NCBI RefSeq assembly: GCF_042660205.1
Contig: NZ_JBHSTQ010000012.1
Location: forward strand, 1-64,000
Direction: 5' to 3'
From: Sporolactobacillus kofuensis
GTDB taxonomy: Bacteria; Bacillota; Bacilli; Bacillales; Sporolactobacillaceae
DNA: 64,000 nt
Part shown: positions 51,512-59,954 of the stretch, one piece after another
How positions within the stretch are numbered: the stretch's first letter is position 1
Layout: the number at the start of each line of letters is the position of its first letter
Made by a program: the position numbers and the translations under genes
The notes under the pieces: generated by a model
What the model saw: only the letters and a program-made list of their open reading frames with translations
Told to the model about the DNA's origin: nothing
The model's database searches: none

Positions 51512-51943
51512 ATGTCGCCTACTCCGAGTATGGAAGACTACATTGAGCGTATTTATTGGTTAATACAAGATAAAGGCTATGCAAGAGTTTCTGATATTGC
51601 TGAAGCGTTGGACGTTCATTCATCCTCAGTAACCAAAATGGTCCAAAAATTAGATAAGGATCAATATCTGATTTATGAAAAATATCGTGGATTTATTTTA
51701 ACACCTAAGGGCAAGAAAATGGGAAAAAGACTCGTATATAGACATGAATTACTCGAGGACTTTTTGAAGCTGGTTGGTGTCCATGAGGAGAATGTTTATA
51801 AAGATGTGGAAGGGATCGAACACCATCTCAGTTGGGACTCAATCGACCGAATTGGTGATGTCGTTCAATATTTCGAAGAGGATCCAAACCGTGTGAGTCA
51901 ACTATTTGAAATAAAGGAGAGAAGTGAAGAAGAGGAAGAGTAA
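51512..51943 (+). CDS. mntR: Manganese-responsive repressor MntR
   Basis: A 143-residue DtxR-family regulator. MEDYIERIYWLIQDKGYARV opens the winged helix (Asp9 and Glu12 are metal ligands), HSSSVTKMVQKLDKDQYLIY is the recognition region, and VEGIEHHLSWDSIDRIG holds further metal ligands. It lacks the SH3-like domain of DtxR, as MntR does. It represses manganese uptake genes when Mn is plentiful. ATG 51512 follows GGGGGAG. The location between yqhL and yqhO is conserved in B. subtilis. An E-rich tail ends the protein. Confidence 0.96.
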   Translation: MSPTPSMEDYIERIYWLIQDKGYARVSDIAEALDVHSSSVTKMVQKLDKDQYLIYEKYRGFILTPKGKKMGKRLVYRHELLEDFLKLVGVHEENVYKDVEGIEHHLSWDSIDRIGDVVQYFEEDPNRVSQLFEIKERSEEEEE

Positions 51944-51983
51944 TTGATTTCTTCTTCACTACTTTCTTTGTTCATTTGATATA

Positions 51984-52022
51984 GAGAGACCGGAAGATGA
52001 AAATCTTTCGGTCTCTTTTTTC
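51984..52022 (+). terminator. Terminator after mntR
   Basis: AGAGACCGGAAGAT pairs with ATCTTTCGGTCTCT around GAAA, followed by TTTTT. Confidence 0.9.
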
Positions 52023-52060
52023 TTTACGATTCATTTAATGTTAGTAAGGAGGGAGCGCCT

Positions 52061-52948
52061 TTGTGGATTGATGCTGTATTTTCAGGTGGAGGGGTCAAAG
52101 GTTTTGCTTTTGCAGGAGCGCTTCAAGTACTTGAGCAAGCAGGATATGAGTTTAAACGCACAGCAGGAACAAGTGCAGGGTCAATTGTTGCTGCATTGGT
52201 TGCTGCAGGATATACTTCCACTGATTTGAAGAGGGTAATGAGCGCGATGGATACAGATAAGTTGCTTGAACCTTCGAGAAAGGTACGATTTCCATTCTTA
52301 AAATGGTTTCGTTTCTATTTTAAAATGGGGTTATTTAGTGGCGATTATCTTGAACAATGGATTGCAGACTTATTAAAAGTAAAAGGTATAGAATCCTTTT
52401 CAGATCTGCCAAAAGATTGTCTCAAAATTATTGTCTCAGATGTTAGTAAAGCAAAACTGGTTGTTCTTCCTGATGATTTACCGGACTATGGTCTTGATCC
52501 GGACAATTTCTCCGTAGCCAAGGCAGTGCGTATGAGTTGTTGCTTACCATTCTTTTTTGAACCGGTCCCGCTGTATGATGTTAACGGACAGAAGTCATTA
52601 ATCGTTGATGGAGGTGTGCTCAGTAACTTTCCACTCTGGCTCTATAATAAAGAGGATGAGCTTCCAGCGCGTCCGTTTCTTGGTTTACAAATCATTGAGA
52701 AGGAAGCAGAGTTTAAGGAATATGTAAAAATAAAGAACGCTCCCGAATTGTTTCGCGGGTTATTTAAAGCAATGAGGAATGCACATGATGATCGTACCAT
52801 AGAAAAATTTAAGGGGACAAATATTGTCTTCTTACCTGTAGATAAAGTAAAGACAAAAGACTTCCAGATCTCATTGGAAGAAAGGGAGCGATTATTTCAA
52901 ATTGGTGAAGATGGCGCTCGAACATTTCTGAAGAAGTGGTCTTATTAA
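52061..52948 (+). CDS. yqhO: Patatin-like phospholipase YqhO
   Basis: A 295-residue patatin-fold lipase. SGGGVKGFAFAGAL (about 6-19) is the oxyanion loop, GTSAGSIVAAL (about 36-46) holds the catalytic Ser, and VDGGVLSNFP (about 183-192) gives the catalytic Asp. The enzyme would release fatty acids from phospholipids in the cytoplasm. The start is TTG 52061, preceded by AAGGAGGGAG. The position after mntR matches yqhO of B. subtilis. A terminator follows. Confidence 0.92.
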   Translation: MWIDAVFSGGGVKGFAFAGALQVLEQAGYEFKRTAGTSAGSIVAALVAAGYTSTDLKRVMSAMDTDKLLEPSRKVRFPFLKWFRFYFKMGLFSGDYLEQWIADLLKVKGIESFSDLPKDCLKIIVSDVSKAKLVVLPDDLPDYGLDPDNFSVAKAVRMSCCLPFFFEPVPLYDVNGQKSLIVDGGVLSNFPLWLYNKEDELPARPFLGLQIIEKEAEFKEYVKIKNAPELFRGLFKAMRNAHDDRTIEKFKGTNIVFLPVDKVKTKDFQISLEERERLFQIGEDGARTFLKKWSY

Positions 52949-52979
52949 CAGGATTCTTCCTGATGATTATTCTTGCATG

Positions 52980-53012
52980 AAAAAAGGATTGGCGAAAAGC
53001 CAATCCTTTTTT
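52980..53012. terminator. Bidirectional terminator between yqhO and yqhP
   Basis: AAAAAAGGATTGGC pairs with GCCAATCCTTTTTT around GAAAA. Confidence 0.93.
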
Positions 53013-53034
53013 CAAAGAACCTGTAACATGACGA

Positions 53035-53448
53035 TCAAAATAATAGTCGTTTCTTTTTCTTGTTTTTTCTTCCTTCAATCACAGTTAAATGTCCATGATT
53101 TTTTGCGGCTTGATGCGTTAAATCTTTCAATCCATACGGCCCATTCTTAATGACTTTTAACTTCTGAGATTGATGAAGGATGCGTGTTTTGCGGTTAAAA
53201 GTTGATAAGTTTTTTCTTTTGCGCGATTGTCGTGCAGCCTTTCGATATCTTGCTTGTTCTCCACTTCCAGTCCACTCGGTAAGGCGTCGAAAGAAAAACA
53301 AACCAATAACGATAATGAGCGTAACAATAATTAATTGGGTGATGATGACGGTCTTCTGACTGGGCAAAAATAAGGAGAGCAAACCGAATAATCCAAGCCC
53401 ACCGATCACCATGAAGCCAAAGGAGTATAAAAATGTTCTCACGGACAT
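53035..53448 (-). CDS. yqhP: YqhP-like membrane protein
   Basis: A 137-residue protein with two N-terminal membrane helices (FLYSFGFMVIGGLGLFGLLS and VIITQLIIVTLIIVIGLFFF) and a very basic cytoplasmic tail (YRKAARQSRKRKNLS, then KKKKRLLF at the end). This two-helix plus basic-tail layout and the position next to yqhQ match YqhP of B. subtilis; function unknown. The ribosome site GGAGGTGA almost touches ATG 53448; initiation at the GTG six bases on is possible. It follows yqhQ by 14 bases and is probably co-transcribed. Confidence 0.8.
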   Translation of the reverse strand: MSVRTFLYSFGFMVIGGLGLFGLLSLFLPSQKTVIITQLIIVTLIIVIGLFFFRRLTEWTGSGEQARYRKAARQSRKRKNLSTFNRKTRILHQSQKLKVIKNGPYGLKDLTHQAAKNHGHLTVIEGRKNKKKKRLLF

Positions 53449-53462
53449 TCACCTCCGGTTAG

Positions 53463-54413
53463 TTAAAGCACCTGGCGTACAAGTGCTTGATTTTTTTCAA
53501 TGACCGAATCTCTACGCCGCATCTCTTCAAAGGCACAAATACTTACCTCAATTTGTTTTTCGTCAGGTTCTTTTGTGGTTAGAAGTTGCACCCAGAGACC
53601 GGGATAGCCAAGCCATCTAAGAATAGGAATATGACGAACTTTATTCGTTAATTTGAGAATCTCATAGGCTAGACCTAAATCAAGAGGAATAAGTGCGATT
53701 CGAGAAACAATTCTCAAGAACAAAGGATCCGTTGGTACAAAGAAATAAAGAAAGATGCTTATGATCGCTGTAAACATAATAAAGCTTGATCCGCAACGAT
53801 AATGGAGTCTTGAATGCTTTTTCACATTTGCAACTGTAAGTGCGTCTCCACTTTCATAAGTATTTATTACTTTATGCTCGGCACCGTGATACTGGAACAA
53901 TCTTTTCATTATTGGTGTTAATGATACAAAATAAACATAACTAAAGAGGAGGAGAATTTTAAAGAATCCTTCCAATAAAACTTGTGCAACAGAGCCGGAG
54001 ATGATTGGTTCAAATAAGTGAGCAATTAACGCCGGAACAAGCGTGAAAATGAATTTTGCGAACAAGAATGAAAGAATGCCAAGTGCGGTTAATCCAATCA
54101 TAGTTTCCAAATGGAACCCTTTGTGAGCACGCTCTTCCACGACCTTTTCTTTTCCCGGTTCTTCGTCATACACCTCGGAAGCATAGTTTAAATGTTTGGT
54201 ACCAATCGCACTTGCTTCAATGATGGCAACAATGCCCCGGATAACCGGTATTTTCTTTAAGAGAGTCAATGACTGGAATTCTTTTTTTGGTGCCTCAAAG
54301 TAAGTGATTGATTGATCGTTTCTACGTACTGCAGTGACCGTTGTGTATTTGCCACCCATCATGACGCCTTCGATCACTGCTTGACCGCCATATATAGGAA
54401 GAATTTTTGCCAT
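53463..54413 (-). CDS. yqhQ: DUF1385 membrane protein YqhQ
   Basis: A 316-residue protein of the DUF1385 family. YGGQAVIEGVMMGGKYTTVT at the start, RGIVAIIEASAIGTKHLNYA (about 59-78), FQYHGAEHKVINTYESGDAL (about 173-192) and HSRLHYRCGSSFIMFTAIIS (about 199-218) are strongly conserved signatures, and the protein has about four membrane helices. It has no certain function. In Gram-positive bacteria it often lies near prmC-prfA or in this yqh locus. The ribosome site is weak. First gene of the yqhQ-yqhP pair. Confidence 0.93.
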   Translation of the reverse strand: MAKILPIYGGQAVIEGVMMGGKYTTVTAVRRNDQSITYFEAPKKEFQSLTLLKKIPVIRGIVAIIEASAIGTKHLNYASEVYDEEPGKEKVVEERAHKGFHLETMIGLTALGILSFLFAKFIFTLVPALIAHLFEPIISGSVAQVLLEGFFKILLLFSYVYFVSLTPIMKRLFQYHGAEHKVINTYESGDALTVANVKKHSRLHYRCGSSFIMFTAIISIFLYFFVPTDPLFLRIVSRIALIPLDLGLAYEILKLTNKVRHIPILRWLGYPGLWVQLLTTKEPDEKQIEVSICAFEEMRRRDSVIEKNQALVRQVL

Positions 54414-54644
54414 AACTTTATCAGCCCGATTTCTTGTGGAAAATTTAAAGTACCTATTTTTTCTTATACCTATATTTATTCTAACCGAATTTACTTAAAA
54501 CCTCTAGATTAATGCAACAGAAACTGATCAATGTTGTCAATTTCACTATTAAATTGCACATATATGAAAGATAAATTTGCACTAACAAAGTATCATGACT
54601 GTAGACGGCAATTATACTAAATCGTAACCTGCATTCCCGTGTTT

Positions 54645-54775
54645 TCACCAAGGTCATGAAAATCCTTGATGTTAAAGGATTTTCGATTAATGGTGGCTGT
54701 ATAATTATGCCAACAAGAAATCGGCATTAGGATAAAAATCCTTTATTGATGCTGATTTTTGGACACCTTGGTATA
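54645..54775. other. Cluster of nested inverted repeats in a 530-bp spacer
   Basis: ACCAAGGT (54647-54654) is complementary to ACCTTGGT (54765-54772). Inside lie GAAAATCCTT/AAGGATTTTC (54658-54667 with 54675-54684), ATGCC/GGCAT (54707-54711 with 54723-54727) and AGGAT/ATCCT (54729-54733 with 54737-54741). This could be a structured RNA leader with a closing stem and three hairpins. It matches no riboswitch class known to me. The rest of 54414-54944 shows no gene. Confidence 0.4.
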
Positions 54776-54944
54776 TTCTCCCGATAATTTAGGTCGTAAG
54801 ACTAAATTCTTTAAATTGACAGATCAATGTTTTCTTTTTCAATTGGAATCTGAACCTTATCTCTTGTTTTTTTCTTTTGGTACATGCTTTTTCCATGAAT
54901 GGGCATACTGAAAGCTATGAAAATTTCAAGAAAGGTGAAGAGTC

Positions 54945-55457
54945 ATGGCTAGAAGAAAAAAGAATGCTCATCCGAAACAAAAAGAAAAGCATCCCATCGT
55001 CAAATCATTGGGCAGAGTGTCTATTATAGGATTTTTTGGTGGATTGATTTGGTCAATTGCCGGGCTGATTTGCCATCTTCTTAATTTTTCTAAGGTTGGT
55101 CCTCATTTAGTGTTTGCCCCGTTTTCCTTTTGGACTTGGAGAAATACCATTTACGGCCAATTACTTGCGATCGTCACGATAAGTATTCTATCAATACCTA
55201 TTGCTTGGCTTTATCGAGTGGCACTTGCACGGTTGAGATCCATTTGGATCGCTATAGGTTTCGGATTGATGCTCTGGGCGATTGTATTCATCCTTTTACA
55301 GCCCTTACTTGCCGGACTCCCTAAATTCACTGAACTTGGTTGGAATACGGCCACAACGACACTGTGTTTGTACGCCTTATACGGATTATTTATAGGGTAC
55401 TCGATTTCATTTGACTTTGAGGAAAATTCAGGGAAGAATGCCTATTCAAATCAGTAA
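54945..55457 (+). CDS. yqhR: YqhR-like membrane protein
   Basis: A 170-residue protein with a basic, Lys-rich N-terminus (RRKKNAHPKQKEKHPIVK) and four membrane helices, including VSIIGFFGGLIWSIAGLICH and LLAIVTISILSIPIAWLYRV. This agrees with YqhR of B. subtilis in size, topology and place in the locus; its role is unknown. Ribosome site AAAGGTGA before ATG. In B. subtilis aroQ and papA follow; here they are absent and efp comes next. Confidence 0.82.
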   Translation: MARRKKNAHPKQKEKHPIVKSLGRVSIIGFFGGLIWSIAGLICHLLNFSKVGPHLVFAPFSFWTWRNTIYGQLLAIVTISILSIPIAWLYRVALARLRSIWIAIGFGLMLWAIVFILLQPLLAGLPKFTELGWNTATTTLCLYALYGLFIGYSISFDFEENSGKNAYSNQ

Positions 55458-55540
55458 TGCTGTGGTAAAATTGCAAGAGTGAATTTGTCTGCGCACAGGA
55501 TCGACGATGCAAGCGAAATCGCCTATGGTACGGTCTTCAA

Positions 55541-55577
55541 TGCATTAATTTCCTGAGTTTGGAAATAATGCTTTTTT
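55541..55577 (+). terminator. Terminator after yqhR
   Basis: GCATTAATTTCC pairs with GGAAATAATGC (one bulge), followed by TTTTTT. Confidence 0.75.
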
Positions 55578-55684
55578 CATGGGCACAAGAATTGTCGCTT
55601 TTAGCCATCGTTTTATCTTCTTTATAGAGACAAGCGAGGATAGTCCTCATTGGCAACTTGCAGCGCATTTAAAGGAGGAAGCTT

Positions 55685-56242
55685 ATGATTTCGGTAAATG
55701 ATTTTAAGACAGGTTTGACTATTGAAGTTGATGGAGATATTCTCTCTGTCATTGAATTCCAGCACGTGAAACCAGGCAAAGGTGCGGCTTTTGTACGCTC
55801 GAAATTAAGAAACCTCAGAACTGGTGCTATCCAAGAAAAGACGTTCCGTGGTGGTGAAAAAGTTAATCCAGCCCGTATTGAAAACCGCAAAATGCAATAT
55901 CTCTATGCAAGCGGATCGGCTTATACATTCATGGATATGGAATCTTATGAACAAATTGAACTCGATGCAAGTCAAATTACGGAACAGTTGAACTTCTTGA
56001 AAGAAAATATGGAAGTGAACATTCAATCCTATCAAGGTGAAACGCTTGGAGTAGCACTTCCGAATACGGTTGTTCTTGAAGTAACAGAAACAGAACCCGG
56101 GATCAAAGGGGATACGGCATCCGGTGGTTCGAAACCAGCAACGCTTGAAACTGGTTATGTCGTCAGTGTACCATTCTTCGTCAATGCCGGTGACAAACTC
56201 GTCATTGATACACGTTCTGGATTATATGTATCTCGAGCATGA
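55685..56242 (+). CDS. efp: Translation elongation factor P
   Basis: A 185-residue protein with three beta-barrel domains. The modified loop is KPGKGAAF, with Lys32 at the tip as in other Firmicutes EF-P. RNLRTGAIQEKTFRGGEKV (about 43-61), YMQ-type MQYLYASG, and the closing VDTRSG-like VIDTRSGLYVSRA are typical. It binds the ribosome between P and E sites and relieves stalling at proline runs. Ribosome site AAAGGAGGAAG. A terminator follows at once. Confidence 0.97.
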   Translation: MISVNDFKTGLTIEVDGDILSVIEFQHVKPGKGAAFVRSKLRNLRTGAIQEKTFRGGEKVNPARIENRKMQYLYASGSAYTFMDMESYEQIELDASQITEQLNFLKENMEVNIQSYQGETLGVALPNTVVLEVTETEPGIKGDTASGGSKPATLETGYVVSVPFFVNAGDKLVIDTRSGLYVSRA

Positions 56243-56260
56243 GATAATCTAAATTTCTAC

Positions 56261-56287
56261 GACAGCTTCTTCGGAGGCTGTTTTTTT
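56261..56287 (+). terminator. Terminator after efp
   Basis: ACAGCTTC pairs with GAGGCTGT around a four-base loop, followed by TTTTTTT. Confidence 0.88.
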
Positions 56288-56320
56288 ATGAGAAAATAAA
56301 GTACAAAATGTTCTGCTTAA

Positions 56321-56390
56321 GATGCAGCGAAGATCTGAGACGCCTGCGCCGAGCGAACAATCAAAGCATAATCAATGCAAAATAAGGACG
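56321..56390 (+). repeat. Intergenic repeat element D with internal deletion
   Basis: GAGACGCCTGCGCCGAGCGA joins the left block of copies A and B (GAGACGCCTGCG) directly to the right block (GCGAGCAATC, AAGCA). The middle blocks are missing. A short hairpin with GGGTGC/GCACCC and TTTTT (56391-56412) follows. Confidence 0.65.
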
Positions 56391-56442
56391 GGGTGCTTTT
56401 TGCACCCTTTTTCTCATGGAAAGAATTTGAGAGAATTTCAAG

Positions 56443-56472
56443 GAATAGGACTCACATCTGTGAGTCCTATTC
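56443..56472. other. Perfect 13-bp hairpin in the efp-spoIIIAA spacer
   Basis: GAATAGGACTCAC pairs perfectly with GTGAGTCCTATTC around ATCT. The sequence after it is pyrimidine-rich (ACTTTCCCTTTCTTTC) but is not a clean T run, so it is either a weak terminator insulating spoIIIA from upstream or a protein-binding palindrome. Confidence 0.6.
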
Positions 56473-56545
56473 ACTTTCCCTTTCTTTCAAGTTCTGAGAT
56501 CAACGAATGCGTCCTGGTAAGTACGATAATGTTTGTGGTCGCTAA

Positions 56546-56573
56546 GCATATTGCGTACAAGCCCGCATATAGT
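56546..56573 (+). promoter_or_regulatory. Sigma-E promoter of the spoIIIA operon
   Basis: GCATATT (56546-56552) and CATATAGT (56566-56573) with 13 bases between fit the mother-cell sigma-E consensus (ATATT, then CATACAnT). It lies 45 bases before spoIIIAA, as in B. subtilis. Confidence 0.8.
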
Positions 56574-56617
56574 TTGAGAAGAACGTGTTCAATACTCAAG
56601 ATGTCTAGGTGATAATA

Positions 56618-57571
56618 ATGGATCAAATTTTGCCGTATTTACCAGAATCAGTTCAGCAAATACTCCTTCATCTGCCTGAGAAGGATCAACAGATGCTTGA
56701 AGAAATTCGTTGCCGAACAGAGCGACCTCTTGAATTGATTGTAGCTGGACAAAAATGGGTCCCTACAGATCATACAACAATGCCTGTGTTCCAAAAAGAA
56801 CAGGCAAAACAGTTACTTCAAAAAATTGGTAACTATTCAATCTATACGCTTGAAGAAGAGCTAAAGCGTGGCTATGTGACGATTCCCGGCGGACATCGGA
56901 TCGGACTTTCCGGACGCGTGCTTACCGAGCAAGGACGCGTGCTCAGACTTCGTGATGTTACTTTTTTTAATATACGATTGGCGAAACAGAAGATTGGTGC
57001 AGCTCTACCTCTTGTTCCTTATTTGTATAATCGGCAGCGATGGTTAAACACGTTGCTCATCGGTGCACCGCAAACAGGAAAGACGACGATGTTGCGGGAC
57101 ATTGCCCGTCTGATCAGTGAAGGTATCCCTGAGCGTTACATCTCATCAAGAAAGACAGCGATCGTCGATGAGCGTTCAGAGATTGCTGGATGTGTAGAGG
57201 GTGTGCCGCAGAATAGACTTGGGATGAGAACGGATGTCATGGATGCCTGTCCAAAAGCAGAAGGAATGATGATGATGATTCGTTCGATGAGTCCTGAAGT
57301 TATGGTTGTGGATGAAATTGGTGGTAAAGACGATACAGCGGCACTTTTTGAAGCGTTAAATGCCGGTGTCACAGTGATGGCAACCGCGCATGGCTTTACC
57401 TTTGAACAATTATCTCACCGTCCTTCAATTAAGCCCTTAATTGATGCGCAGTTATTTGACCGTTATGTCATTTTGTCACGTCGGCATTATTCAAATAAAA
57501 CGGGTTGCCGAATCATTATCCTGGATCAATTAGGACGAAAAATGACTGCGACAGAAGGGATTTGGCAGTAA
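56618..57571 (+). CDS. spoIIIAA: Stage III sporulation ATPase SpoIIIAA
   Basis: A 317-residue secretion-type ATPase. IGAPQTGKTTMLRDIARLIS is Walker A (about 149-168), AIVDERSEIAGC and EVMVVDEIGGKDD (Walker B) follow, and NAGVTVMATAHGFTFEQL is the His-box-like region. It powers the SpoIIIA-SpoIIQ channel between mother cell and forespore. ATG 56618 follows TAGGTGA; the frame is open to GTG 56609. The stop overlaps the spoIIIAB start by one base. Confidence 0.95.
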   Translation: MDQILPYLPESVQQILLHLPEKDQQMLEEIRCRTERPLELIVAGQKWVPTDHTTMPVFQKEQAKQLLQKIGNYSIYTLEEELKRGYVTIPGGHRIGLSGRVLTEQGRVLRLRDVTFFNIRLAKQKIGAALPLVPYLYNRQRWLNTLLIGAPQTGKTTMLRDIARLISEGIPERYISSRKTAIVDERSEIAGCVEGVPQNRLGMRTDVMDACPKAEGMMMMIRSMSPEVMVVDEIGGKDDTAALFEALNAGVTVMATAHGFTFEQLSHRPSIKPLIDAQLFDRYVILSRRHYSNKTGCRIIILDQLGRKMTATEGIWQ

Positions 57572-58083
57572 TGAAACTCATTGGTTCACTCATCATTTTA
57601 TTTGCGTCAACTGCAATAGGCATTCTGCTCGCCAGGCAGTACAGAGACCGTCCAAGGGAAATACGTCAGTGGCGTTCTGCCCTTCAGTCTATCGAGGCAG
57701 AAATTGTATACGGAAGAGTTCCAGTCGATCAAATGGCAGTTGATCTGTCCAAGCAATTGCCCGCACCAATTAAGACTTTCTTTCAATTGCTCACTCAGCA
57801 TCTGAAGCGAGACAAGCAAACCTTGCAATCGGCTTGGTCCGATTCTATTGAACGGTTTTGGCCGATGACTTCAATGAAACGACCTGAAAAGGAAATAGTG
57901 CTTCAATTTGGTTCAACACTTGGTACAGAGGATGCAGAAAATCAAAAAAAGCATATCCAACTGGCATTATCCCATTTGGAACGTGAAGAAACGGATGCTC
58001 GGCAGTCTCAAAAAGCAAATGAGAAATTATTCAGAAGTATTGGTTTCTTGACGGGTATTCTTTTTATTTTACTGTTCATCTAA
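57571..58083 (+). CDS. spoIIIAB: Stage III sporulation protein SpoIIIAB
   Basis: A 170-residue protein with an N-terminal membrane helix (IGSLIILFASTAIGILLARQ), a helical cytoplasmic domain related to GspF (IRQWRSALQSIEAEIVYGRV) and a C-terminal helix (SIGFLTGILFILLFI). The size equals that of B. subtilis SpoIIIAB. It is an assembly platform of the feeding-tube complex. ATG 57571 shares a base with the spoIIIAA stop (TAATG), so translation is coupled. Confidence 0.95.
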   Translation: MKLIGSLIILFASTAIGILLARQYRDRPREIRQWRSALQSIEAEIVYGRVPVDQMAVDLSKQLPAPIKTFFQLLTQHLKRDKQTLQSAWSDSIERFWPMTSMKRPEKEIVLQFGSTLGTEDAENQKKHIQLALSHLEREETDARQSQKANEKLFRSIGFLTGILFILLFI

Positions 58084-58126
58084 ATCACATTCCGATCCTA
58101 GTGATGCAAGAGAGGGGGAAGTTCCA

Positions 58127-58330
58127 ATGTCACTTGATGTGAATACAATATTCCAAATCGCGGGTATCGGCATTATTGTTGCTATGATTCAAACCGTGTT
58201 GAAGCAAATGGGCAAAGATGATTGGGCACAATGGGTGACCCTTATCGGATTTGTTGTGATCTTGTATATGGTAGCAACATTAATTGACGATTTGTTTGAA
58301 AAAATACGGCAAGTATTTCTTTATATGTAG
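58127..58330 (+). CDS. spoIIIAC: Stage III sporulation protein SpoIIIAC
   Basis: A 67-residue protein with two membrane helices (IFQIAGIGIIVAMIQTVLKQ and WVTLIGFVVILYMVATLIDD). Length and sequence match SpoIIIAC of B. subtilis (68 residues). Its family is shared with SpoIIIAD. The ribosome site GAGAGGGGGA precedes ATG. Confidence 0.95.
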   Translation: MSLDVNTIFQIAGIGIIVAMIQTVLKQMGKDDWAQWVTLIGFVVILYMVATLIDDLFEKIRQVFLYM

Positions 58331-58341
58331 GTGACTTGCTG

Positions 58342-58743
58342 ATGGAAATTCTTCAAATCGTCGGCTTGGGGCTCGCTGTCACCTTTATCGTGCTGCTCTT
58401 AAAAGAAAAAAATCAAGTATTTGCCTTGCTTGTTACCTTAGTCGCAGGAATTGTCATTTTACTCATGATGATCGATCAGATTCAACGGGTCATGAATATG
58501 TTGACCGGCATGGCACAGAGTGCACATTTGAATAATGTCTATGTGGCAACAATCCTTAAGATTATCGGTATTGCTTATATCTCTGAATTTGGTGCGCAAA
58601 TCGCTCGTGATGCAGGACAAGCTTCTATGGCAGGAAAGATTGAACTAGCGGGCAAATTAATTATTCTTGTCTTGGCGATTCCAATTCTAACAGCAATTGT
58701 TGAGACGATCATGAATTTGATGCCACAAATGGGAGGGGGTTGA
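58342..58743 (+). CDS. spoIIIAD: Stage III sporulation protein SpoIIIAD
   Basis: A 133-residue protein with four helices; it begins MEILQIVGLGLAVTFIVLLL and carries ISEFGAQIARDAGQASMAGK (about 81-100), the conserved loop of the family. The exact length equals that of B. subtilis SpoIIIAD. ATG 58342 is chosen since AGGTGA lies seven bases upstream; the TTG at 58336 is less suitable. Part of the mother-cell membrane complex. Confidence 0.95.
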   Translation: MEILQIVGLGLAVTFIVLLLKEKNQVFALLVTLVAGIVILLMMIDQIQRVMNMLTGMAQSAHLNNVYVATILKIIGIAYISEFGAQIARDAGQASMAGKIELAGKLIILVLAIPILTAIVETIMNLMPQMGGG

Positions 58744-59943
58744 ATGTTCTGCAAGATAAAAAAACGATACATTCACAGATTCATAATTGCTCTCGCTGTT
58801 GCTCTATGTATTCTATGTCTAGACAAGCCCGCCTCAGCAGCTCAACCAGAAAGTGATTTGAATAAATGGTCGTCTCAGCAACTGGATAAAATAGATACCG
58901 AACAAATTGAGAACTATTGGAATAAAGTGATCACCGACTACCATGGTTTTCTACCGGAAACACAACAAAACTTTAAGAGCTTTGTTCAATCGGATAAACA
59001 AGGTTTTTTCAAAGAACTGATGCAGGGCCTAGTTCGCTATTTTCTGAATGAGCTGGTCGTGAGTAGCAAATTACTTGGCACCCTAATTTTACTTACTGTT
59101 TTTGCCACACTCCTTCAGACGATTCAATCCGCATTTGAACATAAAGCGGTCTCAAAAGTTGCCTATTTTGTCGTGACGCTTGTGTTGGTGATCTTGCTCA
59201 TGAACAGTTTCCGTCTTGCCATTAACTATACCAATGACACAGTTGGTGCAATGAGTCAATTTCTCGTCGCACTCATTCCTCTTATCCTAGCATTGACTGC
59301 TGCAACAGGTGGGATTGCTTCTGTCGCTTTTTTTCATCCTTTGGTTATTTTTCTTGTCAATACAGCCGGATGGCTTATTTCTACAGTCGTTATTCCACTA
59401 CTTCTTATGTCTGCATTATTAGCGATTGTCAGCACGTTCTCAGATCATTACAAATTGACCAAGCTTAGTGAGCTCATGAAAAATGTTGCACTGTTTACAC
59501 TTGCCGGTTTTTTTTCAATTTTTCTCGGTGTAATTTCCGTTCAGGGTGCGGCAACATCAATCTCAGATGGGTTGGTGGTAAAATCGGCAAAATTTTTTAC
59601 CGGTAATTTTATACCGGTAGTAGGCCGAATGTTCACAGAGGCGGCAGATACGGTCATGGGAGCTTCGGTTCTGCTCAAAAATACGATCGGTATTGCAGGG
59701 TTATTAATTCTTCTTTGCATTACTCTTTTTCCACTTTTGAAAATTCTCTCTTTAGCCTTCATTTACAATTTAGCAGCAGCAGTCCTTCAACCACTTGGAA
59801 GCGGTCCGGTGATCGATTGCTTGGTCATTATGGCGAAAAGTATTTTCTACCTTTTTGCATCGCTCGCTGTCGTTACACTGATGTTTTTCTTAGCCATGAC
59901 GATTATTATCGCTTCCGGTAATTTAACGCTAATGGTGCGATAA
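58744..59943 (+). CDS. spoIIIAE: Stage III sporulation protein SpoIIIAE
   Basis: A 399-residue protein, the same length as the B. subtilis protein. A signal peptide (FIIALAVALCILCLDKPASA) is followed by a short outside domain and about seven membrane helices; ILALTAATGGIASVAFFHPL near residue 181 is conserved. It is the largest membrane part of the SpoIIIA channel. The start codon follows the spoIIIAD stop directly, with GGGAGGGGG within the end of that gene. Confidence 0.95.
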   Translation: MFCKIKKRYIHRFIIALAVALCILCLDKPASAAQPESDLNKWSSQQLDKIDTEQIENYWNKVITDYHGFLPETQQNFKSFVQSDKQGFFKELMQGLVRYFLNELVVSSKLLGTLILLTVFATLLQTIQSAFEHKAVSKVAYFVVTLVLVILLMNSFRLAINYTNDTVGAMSQFLVALIPLILALTAATGGIASVAFFHPLVIFLVNTAGWLISTVVIPLLLMSALLAIVSTFSDHYKLTKLSELMKNVALFTLAGFFSIFLGVISVQGAATSISDGLVVKSAKFFTGNFIPVVGRMFTEAADTVMGASVLLKNTIGIAGLLILLCITLFPLLKILSLAFIYNLAAAVLQPLGSGPVIDCLVIMAKSIFYLFASLAVVTLMFFLAMTIIIASGNLTLMVR

Positions 59944-59954
59944 GGAGGGCGTAT

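Noticed and set aside
56322..56612. 96-codon plus-strand frame between efp and spoIIIAA
   Set aside because: It runs through a repeat remnant, two hairpins and the sigma-E promoter, and has no ribosome site.
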